Assembly: GCA_004369085.1 (NCBI GenBank)
Contig: ML210221.1
Location: 62,001 to 126,000, forward strand
Reading direction: 5' to 3'
DNA: 64,000 nucleotides
DNA from: Coprinopsis marcescibilis
Taxonomy: Eukaryota; Basidiomycota; Agaricomycetes; Agaricales; Psathyrellaceae
Shown one piece after another: positions 47,438 to 60,912 of this stretch. Below the pieces are notes generated by a model. The model was given only the letters and a program-made list of their open reading frames with translations, was not told where the DNA came from and ran no database searches. Numbering within the stretch: the stretch's first letter is position 1; each line of letters opens with the position of its first letter. The translations under genes were made by a program, and so were the position numbers.

Positions 47438-48888
47438 AGAGCAAACCAATTTTTTGCGGTCACGCGTGGATCATGATCTCAGCCATTTTTAGACCTCAAG
47501 GCTTCAGGGCTTCGTTCCACTCATCTACATCCCAGTTCATTCTGATCTACTAACCTTGTTCGCGAACGCACGACACGGACTAACATAATATGGAAAATCA
47601 TTTAATCCTGCAAAGTCATGCCAGTGATACCGATATATATCATGTCCTTGATGTATTGACGAATTTTTTTGTATACGATATTTAACGATTGACGCAATTA
47701 AGAGACATAATTCACTTCATATCTCTGCATGCAAGGGAACTGCTGAAGCAACAGTATAAACTTGATCGAATGGCCCCTCAGCCTTCAGGCCTTAGACCAG
47801 AGCTATTGTTGATCACGAAGCAATGTAGTTTTTATCAGCCCAAGTGGATGACGCATGGTATGGCTTATGGCTCAAAGTTGAACGTTGAATATTGTTAGAA
47901 GCTCATAGTACATACGCGCCGATTTGCATAACCATTGTGCAGCTCCGAGATTAAGATTAAGGCACAAAGTTTTACTTACGCATGGGAAGACAATGCATCA
48001 ATGGCTGTGATTATCATAGCAATAGGATACCCGTCTGCTTATGCTCTTCTGAGTAACGCATCTTTCCAGATTACGGGAGCTCGCGCGTTCAAAATGACGC
48101 AACGAGGAAAGGCAATTAACATTAGCCATCAATCCACACCTAACCCGACCGAAGACCCGGGGTAAATACCATCTTCACCCCAAGTACTTGAACTTACAAG
48201 AGTAAGATGTCACAAATACTCCGGTACGGACTCTACCACATCTATCGTGTCATCTCCACTAGATGGCCATTCCGGACAGAGGCCTCTAGACCAAAACGAA
48301 CTAATGACATGAGCTCACCACTTGGGCTCGGAAATTGACAGAAATCAAGATGCTTCGGGCATGGTATACGCGGTTTTACCCTTAAACGGTCTCTACAGGC
48401 TCCTCAATGCACATTTGAAAGGCTACATACACATATCTGCGTGGCGCAGCCTTCATATTTCCGGGCTGGGCGCTCGGACGCGACCAGCGCTTGATAGTAA
48501 TCTTGGCCCCCTGAGTGGTGCGTCATAAATAGCACAACACTCAGGGCCTATTTTCGCGGCGATACGGCATGGGTATGGACTCAGGCGTGGCCGATGTCAA
48601 TGTCATCTAGCTTTCTATCACCTAACCGACGCGACGACTGAGCCTAGAATGAGACCCCAGAGTAAGCCCGAAGTCGAGTTATGAGATTGGCAACGGAATT
48701 AACAACAACAGTTGCTGCACGGCTCATCCAGCTCGGTCTCAAGCAGTGTCACCGTACTCATTGGCTACCTCACTCCAACAACCAACCCAGGTAGACGGGC
48801 GATACTAGATAGTTATGAAGTGTTAACTAAAGGTTTTTTTTGCCTCAACCCCCTCTCGTTTGCTCTTTTTCTTCAGCTGCATCGGGAA
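47438..48888. other. Intergenic, nothing recognised
   Basis: About 1.45 kb. Short open frames on the plus strand (47689-48528) lack domains, splice support or start context. A pyrimidine-rich tract just upstream of 48889 fits a fungal core promoter. Confidence 0.45.
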
Positions 48889-50525
48889 ATGTCTGAGCCC
48901 ACAGTTACCCCACTACTTGATGTACCTCATGCGCTCTACCCTCTAACGCACTTCGACTACCTGTTCGAAACAACCACCTTCGTGACAGGCTGGCTGGTCG
49001 AAGGAGACATCGACCGTGCAGCACTCGAGGTCGCGTTACGCGCCGTAACAGAGAAATGGCGCATGCTTTCAGGACGTATCCACTCAATTCAGCCTTCAGA
49101 AAATGTAAGAGTCCTTCACCTCTTGATATAAATATCACTCACCGACCCGTCATCTCGCTCACAGGAAAGAAAGAAATGGTTCATTCGCATACCTCTCGGA
49201 ACCCTCCCGCCCGACTATGAGACTTTCTCCCTCACATCATCCACCTCCGAGGTTCCCCTCTCAACCTACGTATTCACCCCTCTATCCACCGTCTCACCCT
49301 CCCTTCCCTTACCGCTCTTCGTCTCCCCCTCGACGCCGCGCGGCTACAACACTTGGGAGAAAGGCTCGCACCCACTCACATTTTGGCACCTCACCTACTT
49401 CCCCGCCTCCAGCAACAACGGCACAAGCTACACTACAATCGGCTTCGCGCGCTCTCATGGCGTCTTCGACGGAACGGGCGCGTCCCAAGTTACCAAAGCC
49501 CTCGTGGCGGAGCTCAAGGGAGAAGTCTGGACCCCGCCTCCCCTTCCCGTGGAAGGCTTCAACACGAACCTCATCGCAGACGAACTTACAGCGCACCTCG
49601 CGGAGAACCCAGAGCTGCCCTCATTAACCCAGTATAAAGGGTATAAGCTCTTTGGGAACCTACGCGGGTTCGTCAGGTTTGCCTTGTGGCAGCTGAAAGA
49701 AAAGTGGTGGGGTGGGGCGGAGAGACGCATCTTGCTTCTGCCCAAAGACGCGCTGGATTACATTGTGCAGGATGTGCGGCGGGCTTTAGCAGAAGGAGGC
49801 CAGAAGGGCAGTCAGGTATCATCGGGAGACGTCCTAGTCGCGTGGCTCTACAAAGTGCGTCAGGGATACAAGCGTCCCTATTCCACTCGAGCTCGCTCGT
49901 AATTAGCGATGTTGACGTTATTTCACAGACTATCTACGCATCTGGCGTCTCTGGCACAACAAGCACGCACATTACCAACTATGCCTCAATCCGCGGCATC
50001 CTCAGTAACGAACTCAAGGAGACTTCCCCAAAGCGCGCAGCATCAATCAGCACCTACCCACACAACGGCTTCATCCCCTTGCCCTACCCCACCTTCCCCG
50101 CCTCCCACATCCAGTCCACACCCCTGCACACCCTCACACACACCCTCTCGCAGTCCCGCCAGAGCCTCAACAAGTCCCACATCACCTCCGCCTACCACAC
50201 ACTCACAACACACATCCGCGAACAGCCCTATACCGCACACCCGGACGCATACGACGAACTGCTCATCTCCAACGTTTCTTCTTCGCGCATCCTCGAGACC
50301 GACTGGAGCTTGGTCGGCGCCAAGAAGACTCTGTGTGGGTACAGGTACAACATCTCGATCTGGAACTTGCTGGTGACGAATGCGGTATACATCGCGGGAC
50401 GCCTGAAGGATGGGAGTGTGGTGTTGGACCTATCGTTGAATAGCCATCGGATGAAGTTGTTGGTTGACGAGGTGGAGAGGGTGAATAAGATGGCTACTGT
50501 GGGAGACTCTGGAAAGAGCAAGTGA
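48889..50525 (+). CDS. BAHD-type acyltransferase (transferase family), copy 2
   Basis: Exons 48889-49104, 49165-49854 and 49929-50525 are in phase, 500 aa. HxxxD is present in RSHGVFDGTGAS, as in the 42.8 kb paralogue. Other shared stretches are FVTGWLVEGDIDRA, TEKWRML, NVSSSRILETDWSLVGAK and TNAVYIAGRL. Introns fall at the same codons in both genes, so duplication came after intron gain. Copy 2 has a slightly longer N-terminus and C-terminal Lys-rich tail. Both copies have intact frames and catalytic residues, so both may be active, perhaps on different acceptors. Confidence 0.87.
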
Positions 50526-50919
50526 AGGTAACTGCAAAGGAGATATGTGCATTGATAATTTTTGAGCTTAAATAATGATATGTAACTGTACCTACAATGA
50601 TCTAATACGTCGTTGATTGTCTGTATCCGGATCCTAATCCTTCCCAACCACAAGGCCCACGTTCACCCAACCATATTATCATCCGATTAGCTATTGGAAC
50701 CGTCTGTGATAATCCCTGGCTCAATCGTTCAAGCTCGGATATCTGTCTTTGCGACTTTCAGACTCATGGCCTGGAGCCCGTTCAATGGGCGCTTGATAAG
50801 TTTCGGGCTGCGAATCACTACTGACAACTTGCTCGCTTTACTTAAGGGATACTTTTCTTTCAGAATTGAGGGATTATTTATATACAGAATGGCAATGGGC
50901 ATATAACCTCGTGGACGCC
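50526..50919. other. Convergent 3' region
   Basis: 394 bp between the 3' ends of the acyltransferase (plus) and CHAT-TPR (minus) genes. AT-rich; expected to hold both poly(A) regions. No gene seen. Confidence 0.5.
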
Positions 50920-53900
50920 TCAGATACCAAAGTGCACAAAAGGCACCCAATGTAGAAACGATTTCTCTGTCTTCTTCAGATCCTGCACAGCAAGATGTAG
51001 CGCACGTGCGGCATCAGTAACATCTGGCTTCTTGCTTGAACGTCCAGATGCGCTTCCAAGAAAGTGCCCATAAAACGAGTCCGCCAGGACTGGCGCGTCC
51101 TTGTCATAAATTGACCTGGAGATCCACAGGTCAGACACCCAAGGAGCTGAACTTCGTGCTGCTCATTCTACTCACCACATTGTCGCCACTACGCCTTTGA
51201 ATCCTGCAAACAACATCGTTGCAGCCAAACTCAGAGACTCGTCTGGCCTTACTTCATCCACACTCGCAGTCTCACAGGCGCTTAAATATGCCAGTGCGCC
51301 ACCCAGGCTTTTCCCAACCTTTCTCCGCTCCTTGATAATCTTTCCCATTGTCAACCGGCCTCCACTCAACAAAAGTGGGCTTTCGAGAGGGCTTGTAGTG
51401 TTTAGCATCCCGTGACACCCAAAATGTACTAGCCCAAGCTGGGGGTCTCCCAAGTCCCGTAGAACGCGCTCGACAGAGGTAGGCGATGATTTCGTTCCAA
51501 TACGCTGGGTGAAATGGACATTAGGTAGTTTGGGAAGGTGATTGAGGATGCGCTGCAACTCGGTTTGGGTGTAAGGCAGCGAGTTGGCATTAGGGACTTC
51601 GGGCTGGATGATGGCGAGTAGCTTGAACTCGCTGTCATCTTCTTCACTAGTAGGTGGATTTTGAGACTCGAAAAGAAGGTCTTGGGGCGTGGTGCAATAT
51701 GATGAGATAGCGTAGCTAGATAAACAATCAATATCTTCATTGCTTCCTTCGGAGTATACGCCTGCCGCATGGATGGGGAGAAAGGTCAAAGGACCTGTGG
51801 GGCACCACCAGATTCGTTGAATAGGTTGCCCAGCCTGAGTAAAGCTATAAGTGTGTCCAAGTTTGCTAAATCAACGCACTCACAGTCTTTTTTAGACCCA
51901 GCCGCAATATCACGGGTTGCACAACGGTCTTCCAGATAATCTCAAGCGTGACACGGAAGAGATCATCAGGGCCGCGACCTGGAGTAGCAACACGTCTGCC
52001 CTTTAGGCGCACTGTCACATCTTCTCCATCGCCGTCAGCAATATCCCGCATTTCACGGAGGGCCTCGAGCGTCTGCTCATCAACAGAACGTCCTGAGGTC
52101 AGCTGTCGGACCACCTTTTTCAGATTATCCAACTTTTCGACGCTCATCTCCTTCAATGGTACCCACTCAATCGAATCCGACGTCATAATCAGAGCATCAC
52201 ACCCCCGTTGGGCACTCGCGTTGAGTAGGACCACGGGACCCTGTCCAGCGGCCTTTTGGATCGAAGCAAAGCTTCGGGGCTGCATAAAGCCCTCGAACCC
52301 CTTGGTCTGCCGAATTCGGCCCACCAGTTTATACCATTCGTCTGAGAGATTTTGGTAGTAAAGTGGCTCTTCATTTCTTATGGCTCCTGTAAGACCCCAT
52401 GTCTCAGCGGAAGAAGCAGCGGGCATCGCAGAGCTATGTGACGCTTGTTCCAGCTCGTTCGAGATTTCGAGAAGACGTTGGTAAAGGGGATGTCCGGTGG
52501 CTGAGAACCGGTTGTCGTGGATGTGTGAACTGAGTTGCATCGCTTGCGACCAAAACACGGATCGCGCGTTTGTGAGGAACGTGACCGCTTTCTCAAATTC
52601 GCGGTTCTCGATAGCGCATTTGGTTGCATTGCATGCAAGGTCCTTGTGATGGATTAAAACGTCCTGACGTTCCTTGAGCGTCATATCAAAGGATACAAGC
52701 AACGGCAACAGACTGATGCTGTACTCGTATGCCTCAAGGGAAGAAGCTGGCCGGAAAACCCATGCGCTTAACGCCCACCATTGGGCTATCTCCAGTCGGT
52801 CTCGGATGGACCCGACGGGGGATTTTGCCGCGGCTTTCAGAAGCGAAATTGACTCTTTGAGGAGTTGACTGGATGGGTTCTTGGGTTCCAGGCGTTGAAA
52901 CTTGTAGAGGAGAGCTCGCCCGAGCCTGCTGCAAATTAAAGGATACTGGCCATGTGAGGGGGGTGTGGCTGAAAGTGCGTCTCGGTGAGCGGAGATGGCT
53001 TGTTCGAGGGAGTGTATGCTGCCTGTTTCCATAAAGTGATGTTCATGGCTGAGGGCGAGATTAAGGAAAGGGGTCATGCGCTCTGCCTGCGTGGGTTGCA
53101 CCGAGTTGCACACCTCTTGTAGATAATATGTCGATTCCTCCAAGTGTGAGAGATTCTTGGTCTCTGAATATAGTTCTCGAAGCTGGCATCCGAGGCTGTG
53201 GACTTGGGATAAGTAGTTGGGGTTAGATCTTGGGATGGTCTTGACAGCTTCACGTAGGACTGATACGGTCTTCTGTTTGTACTCGTGTACAGGCCTATGG
53301 CTGGATAATAAGGACATGGCCCGTGCAAAACTTGTCCATGCGTCGGCTCTCTCCAGATCTGTAGCAGGCCCGAGGCTGATAACTCGCTCATACAGTTTTG
53401 CGGCTTCGTCAAAGTCATCTACAGTTCCCTTTTGCTTTCCGCGGACAATGAGTGCATCGGCGAGGGTTTTGAGCCATCCGGCATGTCCCGGGTCCGCCGT
53501 TGGATGATCTCGAAGTGCAGCTTGGGATAGAAGGACGGCTCGATCCAAATCGAGTAGGGAACCATTGCGAGAGAAACGCGTGAGGAGAGATTTGCAGAGG
53601 TTGTAGACAGTTGGAGGGCGCTCGGGATGAGGGTGAGGCCGAAGCGATAATGCTTCATTGTGGTAGATAATGCCCTCCTCGAGATCAGTTGACGATCCTT
53701 CTAAGTCGAACCGGCTGTAAAGAGCGGAAGCCAGGTTGTTGAGGGAAAGGGACCGTTGGGGATGAGGAAAAGGCCGCAAACGGAGGGAGGCAGATAATGA
53801 AGAGATCGAACGCTCAATGCAGGCGCTGTCCTTCCCAGTCTGGATTCTTCTGAGCAGATCCACCCCTTCTGTCATGGCCTGGCTTGCCTCGTGATCCACG

Positions 53901-54702
53901 CCTATTGCTTTCTGGTAAAACTCGACGATTTGAAGGCCAGCCCATTGTGCATGGAGCTCGATGGATGCGATAGATGCAACGTGACAGACTGCCATCAAGC
54001 GTTCGTATCTGTTGCAGTCCTGTGGCGGGGTAAGTTGTGCAACCTCTTTAAAATAAGAAAGGGCTGAGAAACAATCGGCCGGGTTTCGTCGATGTAGGTA
54101 CCTCATGACCAGGGATTCAGAGGTGTATCGAAGTAAATCGGCACGTTGGGGGTTGTCCTGGGTACAGAATGGTAGCATGTCAATGCAATACTCGATGGCG
54201 CAGTCGACGAGCTCGATATTGAATGATTTTCTACATATGTCCAAGGGGATTGCCCCGTTTCTGACGATTTCTGGATGTTTAGAAGCTGGCTTCTGGTTCG
54301 CCTATCAAACGGAATGGCGTAAGGTCGACTGGTTTGTTTAAGAGGAAGGACCCGCACCGCTGATAGTGAACCAATCTTGGCCATAAGCTTCAGGGTCGTC
54401 TCGAAGACGCATATCCATCCGTAACGAAAATATTTGGTCAACCCGGCCGAGGCGAGACAGACCAGTCGCTGGAATTCTGCGGAACCGTAAAACTGACCGG
54501 ACATGTTTTCAAGGGAGGTGATCGCCTTGTCTAGGTTATCCATATCCATCTCGTTTTTGCATTTTTGGACCGCAGTTTTGATGAAGTCGCAAATTTCAGC
54601 AAAGTCGAGCTGCTCATCCTGTGAATAAGACAACATGATATCCATGAGAACATTGCGCATTTGTGAGCTCGCCGCAGGGGCTTGTTCCGTTACCTGAATC
54701 AT
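50920..54702 (-). CDS. CHAT-domain (caspase/separase-like) protease with N-terminal TPR-like region
   Basis: Cysteine protease of the clan that includes separases and caspases. Exons 54358-54702, 51884-54301, 51176-51834 and 50920-51115 are in phase, 1,205 aa. The long middle has TPR-type repeats starting near RSLSLNNLASALYSRF, with recurrent A-L-x-x-R-P-H-P spacing. The CHAT domain begins at RIWWCPTGPLTFLPIHAAG. The catalytic His is in VHFGCHG (about residue 1062) and the catalytic Cys in YLSACET (about 1108). It ends FLHWVPFVHFGI. Both catalytic residues are intact. Such CHAT-TPR proteins are numerous in agaricomycetes. Their substrates there are largely unknown; bacterial CHAT proteases act in cell-death and phage-defence systems. 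No gasdermin-like neighbour was recognised. Confidence 0.93.
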
Positions 54703-55074
54703 GGCGACAGAGCCAAGGTACAGAGGCGACGAAAGCTACGTTCAAAGGTTGTCTGAATCAGTATATCAGCTATCGATGAAATATCAGTTGCCCCATTGAA
54801 TCAAAAATAGAACAGGACCATGGGCAAACTTTGTCAAAATTCACTGAATTCAATCCAGTACCTACTATGCGTATTTCAGTATTTCAGTATTCTATATCTT
54901 GTCATCTGCATCGAAGTTGGTGCTTATCTTCGCGCCTGAAAAGACTGATCATGATTCAAACTTCAAAGAACCCCACAACGTCGGACACAGCGAACCTTGG
55001 AACCAGATTCCTCAAGTCCTGCGGCCAAATAAGGGCTGGCCTGACAGATCTACCCACGCGTGATTGATACACAA
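54703..55074. other. Upstream region of CHAT-TPR gene
   Basis: About 370 bp between the CHAT-TPR start (minus) and the tRNA-Thr. No further gene seen. Confidence 0.45.
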
Positions 55075-55171
55075 GCCCTCTTAGCTCAGTGGTAGAGCGC
55101 ATCACTCGTACTGATTCCTCTAGGATTCAGCGGAAATGATGAGGTCGGTTGTTCAATCCAGCCAGGGGGCA
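55075..55171 (+). tRNA. tRNA-Thr (anticodon CGT) with 25-nt intron
   Basis: The acceptor stem pairs GCCCTCT with AGGGGGC (one G-T pair). D arm GCTCAGTGGTAGAGC. Anticodon stem CATCA/TGATG encloses loop CTCGTA-A with CGT as anticodon. The intron at 55111-55135 follows the base 3' of the anticodon, the canonical place. The T arm has TTCAATC in the loop and also serves as B box. A run of T about 8 nt downstream ends transcription. Confidence 0.92.
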
Positions 55172-55732
55172 AGGTTTCTTTTTGTCTTGCCTGATATTCA
55201 TCTCGTAAAGGAAAGTTTCCCAAGCTTGGCGTTTCGCGGGTATTTATAATGTCTCCGTCTGCACAAATTTAAACTGAATGTATGTAGTCTCTAAGGTGTT
55301 ATTTTACATGCACCTTGCAGCCTAAGATATTCATCTCGGTCTGCCTATCAGCACACCAGGCATTCATAAAGATAGCGCTCTCAACAGCTTTTTAGATAAC
55401 GGGGTTTGGGAAACGCCTAAGAAGGACCATGAGCTGATGAGCATCACGACTGTGACCATGCCCAAGCGCAACTAGAAGCACATGTACTCTTCGTGAATCA
55501 CCATGAATCACGACATGACATCCTCGTTATGCGCCGCATCTGAGTCTAGCTGTCCTTGGTTATTACCGATCTATGAAAGATGATAAGATAGAGAATTGAG
55601 TTTGTATCATCCATTCATTACTGATAATCTGGCGTATCGATGAGTTATTGGCACTACTACTTAAATCGTTCGTTGGTTTCGGTATGTACGTGTTGCGTAG
55701 GTATTAAGAATATGGAGCGGCGAGTGGAGTGT
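55172..55732. other. Intergenic / calmodulin 3' region
   Basis: 560 bp after the tRNA, including the expected 3' UTR of calmodulin (minus strand). No other gene seen. Confidence 0.5.
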
Positions 55733-56663
<931 letters not shown>

Positions 56664-56937
56664 AGTATTCTGTGTAAAGGACTTGGATGATTGAGATGGT
56701 CGGGAGGAAAGCAGTTAAGATGCAGAGAACAAATCAGGTCAAAGGGTTAAGCGAGCGCGATCTCGGCAATCGCCGACAATGTCTGGATAGGGGGTGGCTG
56801 TACGATAAATTGGGCGCGATCACGTGGCGTTCAACGCGGTTCGTTGACTGCGGTTTCCTTGGCCTCGTTGCTACCTTCATTGTTCCACCATCTCGAACCC
56901 CATCTTACCTGCTTACGGACTGACGACGTCGGCGACA
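56664..56937. promoter_or_regulatory. Divergent promoter region, calmodulin / Ase1
   Basis: Only 274 bp separate the two start codons, on opposite strands, so the two genes must share a compact bidirectional control region. No clear TATA box on either side. Confidence 0.6.
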
Positions 56938-59603
56938 ATGTCGACGACGACACCAGCAACAACGACGGGGACACCCACAGCGGTTTCGCCCCTCAAATCT
57001 CTTCTGGACTCACTACATGCACATTTACAAACCCAAACACAACTGCTGCCTGACCTCCATGCACAACTCGGTCTTCCGCCATCTGCGATTCAGGACGAGC
57101 TTAAATCGCTCCAGGACCAACTCATTCAAGGCGTCAAACGCCAAATCGACACCAGACGAAAGCAGGTGGAAGAATGGAAAGGAAAGATTGTAGATGTTGA
57201 AAGCGTGTGCGCAACGTACACTCAGGCTCTAGGACGAAAGCCAGGTGAATGTGCAGTTGCAACCTGCAAGGAGGAATCACTACCGAAGAGATATGATATC
57301 TTGGTGGACTTTCAGGAGAAGCTGAAGCAGGCGTACCACACGAAACTCGAGCAACTGACTACACTCACGAACCGGATTCACGTCCTCGAGAAGACACTAG
57401 GCGACGAGTTCTTCGATATAGAAATCATAGAACCTATCATGGAAGATCCTGAAGCTCCTCGAGACGTCTCGCAGGACCGCTTCCTCAAGCTTGAGAAAGA
57501 GCTTGTTCGGGGTAAAGCAGAAGTTGTACGTCCCTTTTATTGACCAGCGATGCCACATCTCGATTTACAAGCTTTCCTACAGACAAAGCGTCTCCAACAA
57601 CTATCGACGTCCTTCCTACAAATTGAATGGCTGCATTCAGAGCTAGGAATTACACAAGAAGACTTTCTGGCTTCATCATCACCAACCTACTCCTCATTTG
57701 CACTAGGCGCATCGAGCAATGACCCTTTTTCAATCAGCACGCCCACACCCGCTTCTCGCTCCAATTCACAAATACATCCCATGTTTCTACAACACCAAGA
57801 ACCCGCCGCAGTATCTCCACCAGCGACCGAAGCAGACTTTTACAAGGTCTACCAGACATTTGTTGAGCGTATCGAAGCCGCATCGTCCTCCACGTCGGCA
57901 AACAGCAACGCCTCCCGCCCGCCAAGCAACCCGAATCCCAATATCCCGCTAGGCCTCGAAAATGTCGAACCCACACTGCAACTTCTCGCATGGGCAACAC
58001 AGCTTGTCAACTCTCTCACGGATCTCAAGCGTACAAGGGAGAGGCATATTCAGGCCATGTACGACCAGCTCGAGGTGTTGTGGACGCGGCTTGGCGTGTC
58101 GGAGCAGGATATCGATGCGTTTGTCGATGTGAATAGAGGAAGCACAAGATCTTGTGTGAAGGAGTACGAAGAGGAGTTGGAGAGGATGATGGAGCTGAAG
58201 AGGGAGAGGATGGGCTTGTTCGTGAGCAATGCGAGGGAGGAGATTGAGAAGTTGTGGGACGATGTTATGGTTGGTGAGCAAGAGAGGGCGGATTTCGCCC
58301 CGTTCTTCGACGATGAATTCACGGAGGATCTTCTGACGCTGCACGAACACGAGATCAAGCGGCTGAAAGAGGAACGAAGGGCGAAACTGCCAATCTTGAG
58401 TGCGATCAAGAAATATCTCAAGATTTGTGAGGAGGAGAAGGAGTTGGCTGAAAGCGCGAGTGATGGGAGTCGCTTGTTGGGAAGGGGGCCTGCCAAGGGT
58501 ACTGGTGGCAAGGGCCCTGCAACCAAGGCGCCGAAACCCGCGAGGGACCCTGGCAGGCTGTTACGTGAGGAGAAGATGAGAAAGAGAGTCGCGAAGGAGA
58601 AGCCAAGGGTGCGTTAATCTGCTTATTTGCATTTCTTGAGGCTGACAATGTTATTTCACAGCTCGAACAAGACCTACTTTCTCTTCTTCCCCAGTGGGAA
58701 CAGGAGAGCGGCGAGCCGTTCCTCGTCTATGGCGAAAACATGCTCAATTGTCTTATGGAAACGGTTGAACAAGAGAACCACACCAATGGTGGCGGCAGGA
58801 GAGGGACGAGTAGTGGATATGGCCCGCAAGCCAATAGACCTGGATCTGTGCCGCCACCCAATACCAGCACCAATGGCAGGGCAGGCAGCGAAAGGCCTGG
58901 GAGCGTACCGCCGAGTGTCGGCAGAGCCGGAGGGGGGTCTACAACGCCAAGTAACGGGCTTTCGACTTCGTCAAATGGGAGCAACGGGGGCAGGACCGGT
59001 ATGGTTACGCCTGCTGTGAGACCACGCTCGGCCATGGCATCGTCGTCGAACTCGATGTCGACTGGCTCCCTTCCCCCAAGTAAACGACAACGAATGGGAG
59101 ACGGGAGTGCGGCTCCTACGCCTGCTGCCAGTGTGAGTAAGAGGGGGACTAGGCAAGTGTTGGCGTCGCATAAGGGTGTGAATGGGAGCGGGTCGAAGAG
59201 TGGGAGAACTAGGTCGACGTCGTCGCCCTCAAAGATCCCGATGAAGACCCCGGGAGGTGCCGGTGACCATCGGCAAGGGGGAGTACAGCCGTTGCCGCAC
59301 CCGCGTATGCAGCAGATGCCGATACCGAAACCTGGAACTGCCCATCATGGATTGGGGCACGGGAGGATGCCGACTGCTATGGCCGCCCTTGGTGGGAAGA
59401 GATTCCCGAGTGCGTCGTTAAGCTCATCGACATCTTCGGCGGTGGCTGCGGTAGTTGGCGGCAAAATGGAGAGGGAGAGGACGAGCTTCAAGCCCAGACC
59501 AAGTTTGGATCGGATTGAGGCTGTGACGCTTGGTGGGGGTGCTACAAGGGGGGTTAATGTGGGCGTTGTGACCGAGGAGGATGAGGAGTTGGACGAGGAG
59601 TAA
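56938..59603 (+). CDS. ASE1: Microtubule bundling protein of the MAP65/Ase1/PRC1 family
   Basis: Crosslinks antiparallel microtubules in the spindle midzone. Exons 56938-57525, 57583-58608 and 58662-59603 are in phase, 851 aa, close to yeast Ase1. The N-terminal half is coiled coil (LEQLTTLTNRIHVLEKTL, LQIEWLHSELGI). The spectrin-like microtubule-binding core carries the family block RERHIQAMYDQLEVLWTRLG, then HEIKRLKEERRAKLPILS and KMRKRVAKEKPRLEQDLLS. The C-terminal 280 residues are basic, Ser/Gly-rich and disordered, with candidate cyclin-dependent kinase sites, as expected for a mitotically phosphorylated tail. Divergently arranged with calmodulin. Confidence 0.93.
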
Positions 59604-60211
59604 TGCAGGGGGTTCGTTCCTTCTCATTCCTTTTGGTGTTCTGTTCCATTTCTGATTTATGTGTATGATATTATGACCTCCTTTTTTTCGATGAATCTCT
59701 TCACAGTCTAATCTGGGATTCAGATGATCACGACCATTTGTATTAGATGCAAGCGACTATTACATATCATTATTTAAGCTCAAGAATCATCAATGTACTT
59801 GTATTCTTACTACACAATCATCTTTAATTACCTGTCCTCTCTGTTCTTTTTCGAGTCTCCCATTCCTAATGATTGCCAGGTGCAATTCACGAACGTCGAT
59901 GGCTGGGAGCTTACCTCAAAGATAGCTTCGTTCTCCCTCGTTCACGCAAGCTGTGACATGGTGGTTGGCAAGTAACACGCCAATTATCTGGCCATGTGTG
60001 AATACGTGACGAACAGCGGAGTTTGATTATCTGGAGTATAGAGCAAATATGCTAAGTACTCCCGGTCAGATCGAGAGTATTTAGGACGGAGACAGTGAGA
60101 ACAAAGTATTTGAGATAGCCAAATCAGAGTCGAATCTCGATATGACAAAGAGATGTCGGAAGCGTGAGAGGAGGCTGGGGGATCGTTTGCAACTTAAAAG
60201 TACTTGTTGCT
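59604..60211. other. Convergent 3' region
   Basis: AT-rich sequence between the 3' ends of the Ase1 gene (plus) and the secreted-protein gene (minus). No gene seen. Confidence 0.5.
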
Positions 60212-60912
60212 TCAAGGGCTCCAGTTCTTGTTCATGAAATGCCAAGAGATTCTAACCACTCCTTGGCTAAGAGGAGCAAATTTGGTGAAAAGAGAGGGAG
60301 AAAGATTTGTGGTAGATTGCCGAATATTAAAGGCGTGTCAGTCAATATGTCCGGGTCAAAGCTGAGAGTACAGCATAACTGTCGCAGAGCTCAATGCCAT
60401 TCCTCACCTAAGTCGTTATCGCTACAGCCAGGGCAGCTGTCCCACATCTGACCATATACCTTCCTGCCGGTGGCCGTGTCGACTATCTCAATCCACTGGC
60501 AAATGATGTAGATGAGTGAGTTTTCGAGTTTTCAGACGGAGGAGAAGCTAACCTGTCCGCAGTTTCCTCCCTTGTTGCGATCATAGAACGCCTTTCCCAT
60601 TGCAACGACAGGGTCTGAGCTCTTATGAACCCTTCCGCAATTTCCAAGACCTAGAACACACAAGTGGTCAGCTCAGGATATGAAGCACCATAACAGAAAC
60701 AGTGCAAACGTACCCGGGGTAAAGTGAGTACCCTGTCCAAAGCCCGTTAATTATCATAGCATGTAGTAACAGAAGATGAAGGACATACCCTGCCAACTCG
60801 AGTGACGCGTTTCTCCAGCTCCTTGCCTGGAACTGGAGTAGCAAGCGACGAGCCTGCCAGCATTAGAACTGCCAGGGCAATGGCAAAGATGTAGGACAGA
60901 ATACGAGACATA
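60212..60912 (-). CDS. Small secreted double-psi beta-barrel (RlpA/barwin-like) protein
   Basis: Starts at ATG 60912 with a clear signal peptide (ILSYIFAIALAVLMLAGSSLA), then a short propeptide ending ELEKR, a Kex2-type Lys-Arg site. Following exons read GTHFTPG, LGNCGRVHKSSDPVVAMG, FYDRNKGGNCGQWIEIVD and QMWDSCPGCSDNDL. These are the hallmarks of single-domain DPBB proteins: paired Cys, early GxATxFxPG-like motif, CxGC-SxNDL. The last splice is ambiguous. One frame ends with RISWHFMNKNWSP (stop 60212), typical for the fold; another, by a simple 136-nt intron, ends sooner (60232). Such fungal proteins are secreted and linked to cell-wall or host interaction; no enzyme activity can be inferred. 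Confidence 0.7.

Noticed and set aside
49217..50376. Ser/Pro/Thr-rich frames overlapping the second acyltransferase
   Set aside because: Out-of-frame readings of the acyltransferase exons, whose phases and motifs are clear.
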